Shown here in pieces: positions 1 to 4,560 of a DNA stretch of 7,626 bases. The stretch is from Pseudomonadota bacterium. Lineage in GTDB: Bacteria > Pseudomonadota > Alphaproteobacteria > Azospirillales > Azospirillaceae. The notes under the pieces are model-generated. The model was not told the DNA's origin. It ran no database searches and saw only the letters and a list, made by a program, of their open reading frames with translations. Position numbers and translations under genes: made by a program. The stretch is from contig JAEZHQ010000161.1 of NCBI GenBank assembly GCA_023416455.1, forward strand, positions 1 to 7,626, in the 5' to 3' direction. Numbering within the stretch: position 1 is the first letter of the stretch; each line of letters starts with the position of its first letter.

Positions 1-641
1 GCTCCGGCCGGCTGCACAACGCCGCCATCGGCACGCTGAGCACCCCCAAGGCCAAGCGCCCGGTGCCGCGCCCGCTGACCGAACGCGACGCCGCCACCCT
101 GCTGGACGCCGCCGTGGACGAGCCGGACGCGCCGTGGATCGGCAAGCGCGACCGCGCGCTGTTCACCCTGCTCTACGGCTGCGGCCTGCGCATCGCCGAG
201 GCGCTCGGGCTGGCGCGCCGGGACGCGCCGCTCGGCGACACGCTGCGCGTGCTGGGCAAGGGGCGGAAGGAGCGCATGGTGCCGGTGCTGCCGGCGGTGA
301 ACGAGGCGGTGCGCGCCTATCTGGACTCCTGCCCCTTCGACCCCGGCCCGGACGGCCCGCTGTTCCTGGGCGCCCGCGGCAAGCGGCTCCAGCCCGCCGT
401 CGCGCAGCGGCAGATGCAGCACCTGCGCCGCCTGATGGGCCTGCCGGAGACGGCGACGCCGCACGCGCTGCGCCACAGCTTCGCCACGCACCTGCTGGCG
501 GACGGCGGGGACCTGCGCGCCATCCAGGACCTGCTGGGCCACGCCTCACTGTCCACGACGCAACGCTACACGGACGTTGAGGCCGAGCAACTTCTGGCCG
601 TCTACAACGGCGCCCACCCACGGGCGCGCAGGCGCGGCTGA
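1..641 (+). CDS. xerC: Tyrosine recombinase XerC, 5'-truncated by window edge
   Basis: This is the catalytic part of a XerC/XerD-type tyrosine recombinase, which with its partner resolves chromosome dimers at dif by strand exchange through a 3'-phosphotyrosine intermediate. The frame is open from base 3, so the GTG at 63 is internal and the N-terminal SAM-like core-binding domain lies mostly outside the window. About 212 residues are visible, against roughly 300 for the family. All catalytic residues are present in order: Arg in GCGLRIAEALGL (codon 189-191), Lys in LGKGRKER (258-260), HxxR in HALRHSFATHLL (His 462-464, Arg 471-473), His in LLGHASLSTTQRYT (540-542) and nucleophile Tyr (567-569). 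The ending VYNGAHPRA resembles the usual XerC C-terminus (VYxxxHPRA) and favours XerC over XerD or a phage integrase. No mobile-element context is visible. The family call is very secure; the XerC rather than XerD assignment is good but not absolute. Confidence 0.93.
   Translation, partial: SGRLHNAAIGTLSTPKAKRPVPRPLTERDAATLLDAAVDEPDAPWIGKRDRALFTLLYGCGLRIAEALGLARRDAPLGDTLRVLGKGRKERMVPVLPAVNEAVRAYLDSCPFDPGPDGPLFLGARGKRLQPAVAQRQMQHLRRLMGLPETATPHALRHSFATHLLADGGDLRAIQDLLGHASLSTTQRYTDVEAEQLLAVYNGAHPRARRRG
610..627 (+). other. Stem-loop at the 3' end of xerC
   Basis: GCGCCC (610-615) and GGGCGC (622-627) form a perfect 6-bp stem around a 6-base loop, inside the last xerC codons. No T-run follows, so it could slow or help end transcription but is not a convincing intrinsic terminator. 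In DNA this GC-rich, such stems also arise by chance. Confidence 0.25.
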
Positions 642-649
642 CGCGCGGG

Positions 650-663
650 GATTTCCGGGAATC
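650..663. promoter_or_regulatory. Imperfect dyad between xerC and the sensor kinase
   Basis: GATTTCCGGGAATC reads nearly the same on both strands: 12 of 14 positions are symmetric, broken by one T/G pair. It starts 9 bases after the xerC stop in a locally AT-richer stretch. A possible weak promoter follows: TTGGTT at 674-679 and ATTAAT at 695-700, with a short 15-base spacer. That would leave a leader of about 30 bases before the ATG at 740. A perfect 8-base palindrome, GATTAATC, lies at 694-701. It could be an operator for the kinase gene, but no family-specific motif is recognised. Confidence 0.22.
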
Positions 664-739
664 AAATCGCCTCTTGGTTGACGCGCGCGCAGCGATTAAT
701 CTTTTCCACCGTTCCGCTCCCGCCTCCGAGCCTTCCCGC

Positions 740-2503
740 ATGCTGGCCCAACCGAGGATCGCCGTCGTCGCCTTCGCGTTGGCAGTGGCACTGCTGGGCG
801 GCGTGCTGTGGGCCGGCATGGCATGGTTCGACCACCACGATTCGGTGCGCGACGCCGAACGCGCCGTCCAGGACGTCGCCGCCCTCCTGGAGGAGCATGC
901 CAAGCGAACGGCCGAGGCGAGCACCCTCATTCTCATCCACGTCACCGGCCAGATCCGCGAGCACGGCTATCCGACGGTCGTCGCCTCCGAGCGCATGTGG
1001 ACCGACATCAGGGAGATGGCGGAGCACCTGCCGCAGGTCGGCTGGATCTTCGTCATCGACCGGGAGGGGCGCTTCGTCCTGTCCTCCCTGCAGCGCGAGA
1101 CACCGGAGGGCAACGTCGCCGACGACGCGTACTTCCGCGCTCACCGCGACGGCGGCGCCCAAACGGTGATCGGGCCGGCGGTGCTGAACCCCGTCACCGG
1201 CCGCATCGTCTTCACGGTCAGCCGGCGGATCGAAGCGCCGGACGGCGCCTTCGCCGGGGTGGCGCTCGCCGCCATCGATACCGCCTGGCTCCACGATTTC
1301 TACCGGTCGCTGAGCATCGGCCGCGAATCCCCGGCCGGCGAGATCGCCTTCGTCCGCGACGACGGCTCCCTGCTGGTCCGCCACCGGATGGACATGGCGG
1401 ACATCGGCGCCACGCTGCGCGACAGCCCGCTGTTCCGCACCCACCTGCCGCGGGCGGCGGACGGCGTGTTCACCGACGAGGCGGCGGACGGCAGCCCGCG
1501 CATCGTCGCCTACCGCCGCGTCGCCGGCCTGCCGCTGGTGGTCACCGCCGCGGTGGCGGAGGACGACGCGCTGGTCGACTGGCGCGAGCGCCTGCTGTGG
1601 ACGAGCGCGCTGTTCGCCGCCGCGCTGCTGTCGGTGGCCGGCTTCGCGGCGCTGGCGCTGTCGGCCATCGGCCGCGAGGAGACGGCGCGCCTCGCCCTCG
1701 TCCACGCCAACGGCAGCCTGGAGCGGCGCGTCGCCGAGCGCACCGCCGAACTGACCGCGGCCAAGGAGGACGCCGAGCGCGAGAGCCAGGCGAAATCGCA
1801 CTTCCTGGCCAACGTCAGCCACGAGCTGCGCACCCCGCTCAACGCCGTCATCGGCTTTTCCGAGCTGCTGTCGAGCGGCCACCCCGGCCCGCTGACCGAC
1901 AGGCAGCGCAACTACCTGGACACCATCCACCAGTCCGGCAGCCATCTGCTGAACATCATCAACGACATCCTCGACCTGTCGAAGATCAGCGCCGAGCGGC
2001 TGGAGCTGCACGAGCAGGAGGTGGACGTCGCCACGCTGGTGGGCTCCTGCCTGGACATCGCGCGCGGCCGCGCCGTGGGGCGCGCGATCGTGCTGGAGGC
2101 GGCGATCCCGCCCGGCCTGCCGCGGCTGTGGGGCGACGAGCTGCGCCTGAAGCAGATCCTCATCAACCTGCTGTCCAATGCCATCAAGTACACCCCCGAC
2201 CCGGGCACGGTGACGGTGCGCGCCGGTCTCGACGAGGGGGGCGGCGTGGTGCTGTCGGTGCGCGACACCGGCATCGGCATGAGCGCCGACGAGATCCCGC
2301 GGGCGCTCAGCATGTTCGGCCAGATCGAGACCAGCCTCGCGCGCACCCACGAGGGCACCGGCATCGGCCTGCCCATCGCCAAGGCGCTGACCGAGCTGCA
2401 CGACGGCTCCCTGCTGATCGACAGCGCGCCCAACCTCGGCACCACCGTCTCCCTGCATTTCCCGCCGGCGCGGGTGATGGTCGTGGGGGAGAGCGGGGTG
2501 TAG
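740..2503 (+). CDS. Membrane sensor histidine kinase with dCache-like periplasmic domain
   Basis: This is a 587-aa inner-membrane two-component sensor that would autophosphorylate and pass the phosphate to an unidentified response regulator. Order of parts: TM1 at about residues 7-28; a roughly 255-residue periplasmic region resembling a double-Cache sensor (pattern NPVTGRIVFTVSRRI followed by GVALAAID); TM2 at about 285-308; a coiled-coil linker (LERRVAERTAELTAAKEDAE); HisKA with H-box FLANVSHELRTPLN, phospho-acceptor His361; and HATPase_c with N-box NLLSNAIKYTP (Asn480), D-box DTGIGM (Asp509), FGQIE and G2 box GTGIGLPIAKAL (Gly539 onward). The protein ends soon after the ATPase, so there is no receiver or HPt domain and no PAS. 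The ATG at 740 is chosen because TM1 follows at once; the frame also extends to a TTG at 674, which would add 22 unremarkable residues. Neither start has a strong Shine-Dalgarno sequence. No response regulator is adjacent, so it is an orphan within this window. Ligand and output are unknown. Confidence 0.93.
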   Translation: MLAQPRIAVVAFALAVALLGGVLWAGMAWFDHHDSVRDAERAVQDVAALLEEHAKRTAEASTLILIHVTGQIREHGYPTVVASERMWTDIREMAEHLPQVGWIFVIDREGRFVLSSLQRETPEGNVADDAYFRAHRDGGAQTVIGPAVLNPVTGRIVFTVSRRIEAPDGAFAGVALAAIDTAWLHDFYRSLSIGRESPAGEIAFVRDDGSLLVRHRMDMADIGATLRDSPLFRTHLPRAADGVFTDEAADGSPRIVAYRRVAGLPLVVTAAVAEDDALVDWRERLLWTSALFAAALLSVAGFAALALSAIGREETARLALVHANGSLERRVAERTAELTAAKEDAERESQAKSHFLANVSHELRTPLNAVIGFSELLSSGHPGPLTDRQRNYLDTIHQSGSHLLNIINDILDLSKISAERLELHEQEVDVATLVGSCLDIARGRAVGRAIVLEAAIPPGLPRLWGDELRLKQILINLLSNAIKYTPDPGTVTVRAGLDEGGGVVLSVRDTGIGMSADEIPRALSMFGQIETSLARTHEGTGIGLPIAKALTELHDGSLLIDSAPNLGTTVSLHFPPARVMVVGESGV

Positions 2504-2514
2504 AGCGGCGGCAA

Positions 2515-2557
2515 TCCCCTCCACCCCGAAGAGGGGGAGGGCTAGGGAGGGCGCAGC
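2515..2557. repeat. REP-like palindromic intergenic element
   Basis: Twelve bases after the kinase stop, CCCTCC-A-CC (2517-2525) pairs with GG-G-GGAGGG (2533-2541): 8 pairs and one A/G mismatch around a 7-base loop. A second G-rich tract, CTAGGGAGGG, follows at 2542-2551. The layout, in which a C-rich arm is followed by a GGGGGAGGGCTAGGGAGGG-like arm, resembles the short extragenic palindromic repeats scattered between genes in many GC-rich proteobacteria. Only one copy is in this window, so repeat status is inferred from the pattern. The hairpin may also act as a 3' end for the kinase transcript. Confidence 0.5.
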
Positions 2558-2600
2558 CGGCATGGCACGGCGCGGGGGCATCGGAGGTCGGCCGGCGCGT

Positions 2601-2629
2601 TTGTCCTGTGCCGAACGTTCGGGTAGGAT
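2601..2629 (+). promoter_or_regulatory. Predicted promoter with a palindromic operator in its spacer
   Basis: TTGTCC (2601-2606) and TAGGAT (2624-2629) each match 4 of 6 bases of the sigma70-type -35 and -10 consensus and lie exactly 17 bases apart. The spacer holds a perfect 12-base palindrome, CCGAACGTTCGG (2611-2622). Transcription would begin near 2636, about 18 bases before the ATG at 2655, leaving just enough leader for the ribosome binding site at 2643-2648. The geometry fits a repressor site that blocks RNA polymerase. The binding protein is not identifiable from sequence. Confidence 0.45.
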
Positions 2630-2642
2630 GGACGCGGTGATC

Positions 2643-2648
2643 GGGGGA
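2643..2648 (+). promoter_or_regulatory. Ribosome binding site fixing the start at 2655
   Basis: GGGGGA lies 6 bases ahead of the ATG at 2655. The alternative ATG at 2628 has AGG directly abutting it, and the upstream ATG at 2562 lies just past the REP-like element with no Shine-Dalgarno sequence. This site therefore decides in favour of 2655. Confidence 0.6.
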
Positions 2649-2654
2649 CCCGCG

Positions 2655-2852
2655 ATGGACACGGACAGCCGGCTGCAACGCATCGAGCAGGATCTCGCAG
2701 AACTCAAGGGCGGTCAGGCCGACCTGAAGGCCACGCTCGCCCAGGCCCTGCACTTGCTGGCGCGGATCAGCGGCCGGCTCGACGAGCAGCGGGCCACCAT
2801 CGACGCGCTGATCCCCACCCGCATCGCCGCCGTGCCGCCGGCCGCCGGATGA
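2655..2852 (+). CDS. Small coiled-coil protein, function unknown
   Basis: This is a 65-residue soluble protein with no signal peptide or membrane segment. Residues 4 to about 55 have a heptad-like pattern of Leu/Ile/Ala separated by charged residues (LQRIEQDLAELKGGQADLKATL, then LLARISGRLDEQRATIDAL), predicting one long amphipathic helix that probably forms a coiled-coil dimer or oligomer. A short Ala/Pro tail follows. I recognise no named family; similar small coiled coils occur beside many membrane proteins and in phage genes. The stop overlaps the next gene's start by four bases (ATGA), so the transporter is probably translationally coupled to it, and an accessory or assembly role for the transporter is a reasonable but unproven inference. 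The frame extends upstream to 2562, but the added residues are Arg/Gly-rich and overlap the predicted promoter, so the ATG at 2655 with its strong ribosome binding site is preferred. Confidence 0.75.
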   Translation: MDTDSRLQRIEQDLAELKGGQADLKATLAQALHLLARISGRLDEQRATIDALIPTRIAAVPPAAG

Positions 2853-4114
2853 TCGCCGACCGGCGCGCGGTTGCCGCGTGGTGCCTGTACGACTGGGCGA
2901 ACTCCGCCTACAACACGGTCATCACCACCTTCATCTTCGCCGTCTACTTCACCCGCGGCGTGGCGCAGGACGAGGTGATGGGCACCGCCGCGTGGAGCCG
3001 GATGATGGCCGCCGCCGGCCTCGCCATCGCGATCCTCAGCCCGGTGCTGGGCGCCATCGCCGACCACACCGGCCGGCGCAAGCCGTGGCTGGGGCTGTTC
3101 ACAGCGCTGACGGTCGCCTTCACCGCAGCACTGTGGTGGGTGACGCCGCAGCCCTCCTCCATGGCGCTGGCGCTGGTCGCCGTCGGGCTGGCGACCGTGG
3201 CGTTCGAGCTGGCGAACGTCTTCTACAACGCCACCCTGCCCGGCGTGGCGCCGCCCGCCATGTATGGCCGCGTGTCGGGCTGGGGCTGGGGGACCGGCTA
3301 TTTCGGCGGGCTGGCCTGCCTGATCGTGGCGCTGTTCGGCTTCGTGAAAAACGAGGCGCCGCTGTTCGGCCTGTTCTCCACCGCCGACCAGGAGAACGTG
3401 CGCGCCACGGCGCTGCTGGTGGCGGCGTGGTTCGGGCTGTTCTCGCTGCCCTTCTTCCTCTTCGTGCCGGACGAACCGGCGACCGGCCGCACGCTGGGGC
3501 AGGCCGTCCGTGCAGGGCTGGCGACGCTGGGGCGGACCATCCGCGAGGCGCGCCGGTACAAGGAGATCGTCCGCTTTCTGATCGCCAGCGCGCTCTACCG
3601 TGACGCCATCAACACCATCACCGCCTTCGGCGGCATCTACGCCGCCCACGCCTTCGGCATGGGATTCGAGGAGATCGTCGTCTTCGCCATCGCGCTGAAC
3701 GTCGTCGCCGGCACCGGCGCCATCGCCTTCGCCTGGATGGACGACCGGGCGGGGGCCAAGGCGACCATCCTGGTCAGCCTGCTGGGATTGACGGCCTTCG
3801 GCGTGCCGCTGCTGCTGGCCACCGACCGGCTGTGGTTCTGGGTGCTGGCGCTGGGGCTGGGCGTCTTCTTCGGGCCGGCCCAGGCGGCCGGGCGGTCGCT
3901 GATGGCGCGCCTGGCGCCGCCCGGCATGGCCGGCGAGATGTTCGGGCTCTACAGCCTGACCGGGCGCTTCGTCGGCTTCCTCGGGCCGCTGGCCTACGGG
4001 CTCGCCACCGAGGCCTTCGACAGCCAGCGCGCGGGCATGGCCTGCGTTGTGGGCTTTTTCGTGATCGGTTTTGGGCTTATGCTGACGGTGAGAGAGCCCG
4101 CCGGAACGCGGTGA
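2849..4114 (+). CDS. MFS transporter of the UMF1 / Atg22-like family
   Basis: This is a 421-residue inner-membrane secondary transporter with about 12 predicted membrane helices in two sets of six, separated by a cytoplasmic loop (DEPATGRTLGQAVRAGLATL and the charged stretch after it). Family marks are the N-terminal CLYDWANSAY (residues 12-21), the first-loop motif GAIADHTGRRKPW (68-80, with Asp72 and the Arg/Arg/Lys cluster) and ELANVFYNATLP in helix 4. These are typical of the UMF1 group, related to yeast Atg22, a vacuolar amino-acid effluxer. The bacterial substrates are mostly unknown, so amino-acid export is only a guess. Length is normal and no frame disruption is seen. The start has no Shine-Dalgarno sequence of its own and overlaps the upstream stop as ATGA, which fits translational coupling with the 65-aa gene. 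A hairpin after the stop may end the unit. Confidence 0.92.
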   Translation: MIADRRAVAAWCLYDWANSAYNTVITTFIFAVYFTRGVAQDEVMGTAAWSRMMAAAGLAIAILSPVLGAIADHTGRRKPWLGLFTALTVAFTAALWWVTPQPSSMALALVAVGLATVAFELANVFYNATLPGVAPPAMYGRVSGWGWGTGYFGGLACLIVALFGFVKNEAPLFGLFSTADQENVRATALLVAAWFGLFSLPFFLFVPDEPATGRTLGQAVRAGLATLGRTIREARRYKEIVRFLIASALYRDAINTITAFGGIYAAHAFGMGFEEIVVFAIALNVVAGTGAIAFAWMDDRAGAKATILVSLLGLTAFGVPLLLATDRLWFWVLALGLGVFFGPAQAAGRSLMARLAPPGMAGEMFGLYSLTGRFVGFLGPLAYGLATEAFDSQRAGMACVVGFFVIGFGLMLTVREPAGTR

Positions 4115-4135
4115 CCCGCCGCGGCCCGACATCGC

Positions 4136-4173
4136 CGGCCGCTTCGAGCGGCTGAGGCTGCGACCTTCCTTTT
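4136..4173 (+). terminator. Possible terminator after the UMF1 transporter gene
   Basis: Bases 4136-4143 pair with 4147-4154 around a TCG loop, giving an 8-bp stem with one G-T wobble. The core is GCCGCT/AGCGGC. A pyrimidine-rich TTCCTTTT lies at 4166-4173, 11 bases past the stem, which is further than a classical terminator would place it. The hairpin is well supported; the terminator role is uncertain. Confidence 0.4.
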
Positions 4174-4191
4174 GCCGCGACCGCGCCAGGG

Positions 4192-4204
4192 TCCCGGTCC
4201 GGGA
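4192..4204 (+). promoter_or_regulatory. Palindrome overlapping the ribosome binding site of the 91-aa gene
   Basis: TCCCGG-T-CCGGGA is a perfect 6+1+6 inverted repeat. Its right arm runs into GGAG (4202-4205), the best Shine-Dalgarno candidate for the ATG at 4216, at a long spacing of 10 bases. In RNA it could fold as a 4-bp stem with a 5-base loop that partly hides the ribosome binding site; in DNA it could be a protein site. Both are inferences from the symmetry alone. Confidence 0.3.
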
Positions 4205-4215
4205 GTGGAACGGAC

Positions 4216-4491
4216 ATGCTGCACATCAAGGACATCGAGGCTTTCGCCCACATAAACGAAGCGCTGGCCCGCGGCCCCGCCGCGGCGCGCACGGGTGCCG
4301 GCGAGGACGACAGCCGGCCGGCGGCGCACCCGGCGCTGCTGCTGGCGATGGTGGCGACCGGCCGCATCACCCCCGCCGGAGCCGAGGCGACGGCGGAGGA
4401 GGAGGGAAAGGCGCCCCCCGCCGGCACGGACCGCGGCCCGGCGGGCATCGCCGGGATGATGGCCCGCCTGCTCGCGCCGCCCCGGCGCTGA
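4216..4491 (+). CDS. Hypothetical protein, 91 aa
   Basis: I do not recognise this protein. It has three parts: an amphipathic N-terminus (MLHIKDIEAFAHINEALARG); a central stretch with a hydrophobic patch, HPALLLAMVATGRITPAG, flanked by Ala/Gly/Glu-rich, probably disordered sequence; and a short C-terminal helix-like segment, GIAGMMARLLAPPRR. The hydrophobic patch is too short for a confident membrane helix and there is no signal peptide. Codons end mostly in G or C as in the neighbouring genes, and a candidate ribosome binding site (GGAG at 4202-4205) precedes the ATG, supporting a real gene, though in such GC-rich DNA this is not decisive. It lies 101 bases after the transporter stop on the same strand and converges on purH. 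A 12-bp duplication at its 3' end creates a second in-frame stop. Overlapping opposite-strand frames here look less gene-like. Confidence 0.55.
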   Translation: MLHIKDIEAFAHINEALARGPAAARTGAGEDDSRPAAHPALLLAMVATGRITPAGAEATAEEEGKAPPAGTDRGPAGIAGMMARLLAPPRR

Positions 4492-4512
4492 CACCGGCGC
4501 TGACACCGGCGC
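4482..4512. repeat. 12-bp tandem duplication across the stop codon
   Basis: CCGGCGCTGACA occurs twice head to tail (4482-4493 and 4494-4505), followed by 7 bases of a third copy (4506-4512). Each full unit carries an in-frame TGA, so the 91-aa gene has two stops four codons apart. The tract runs on into the 10-base palindrome CCGGCGCCGG at 4506-4515. Replication slippage is the likely origin. Confidence 0.8.
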
Positions 4513-4522
4513 CGGCGGGGAC

Positions 4523-4540
4523 GGGGGCGTTGCCGCCCCC
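4523..4540. terminator. GC-rich hairpin between convergent genes
   Basis: GGGGGCG (4523-4529) pairs perfectly with CGCCCCC (4534-4540) around a TTGC loop. It lies in the 69-bp gap between the stops of the 91-aa gene (+) and purH (-), the expected place for a shared bidirectional terminator. Neither strand has a T-run after the stem, so termination would rely on the hairpin, or Rho may be needed. Confidence 0.5.
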
Positions 4541-4560
4541 TGGGCCGGACCAGCCCGGAC

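Noticed and set aside
1..641. Phage or integron integrase marking a genomic island
   Set aside because: The XerC-like C-terminus, normal base composition, lack of att-like repeats or a tRNA, and housekeeping surroundings favour the chromosomal dimer-resolution recombinase.
677..702. Strong sigma70 promoter from TTGACG at 678-683
   Set aside because: The only -10-like sequence downstream (TAATCT, 697-702) is 13 bases away, too close; only a weaker TTGGTT-15-ATTAAT alternative remains.
2611..2622. LexA/SOS box in the promoter palindrome (GAAC and GTTC half-sites)
   Set aside because: The alphaproteobacterial LexA site is a direct repeat GTTC-N7-GTTC and the Gram-positive box has 4 bases between GAAC and GTTC; here they abut, so it fits neither.
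662..2707. A 681-codon open frame on the - strand opposite the sensor kinase
   Set aside because: Its translation is a low-complexity Arg/Ala/Gly/Gln/Asp-rich sequence without domains. It is the usual antisense shadow of a GC-rich gene, and the + strand frame has complete kinase motifs.
2714..4132. A 472-codon open frame on the - strand opposite the UMF1 transporter
   Set aside because: It is Gly/Gln/His/Arg-rich with no recognisable fold and lies exactly under a well-supported 12-helix transporter.
3994..4506. - strand frames (170 and 123 codons) covering the 91-aa gene region
   Set aside because: They run into the transporter's 3' end, have low-complexity Ala/Gly/Arg/Ser sequence and no good ribosome binding site; the + strand 91-aa frame is better placed, though not certain.
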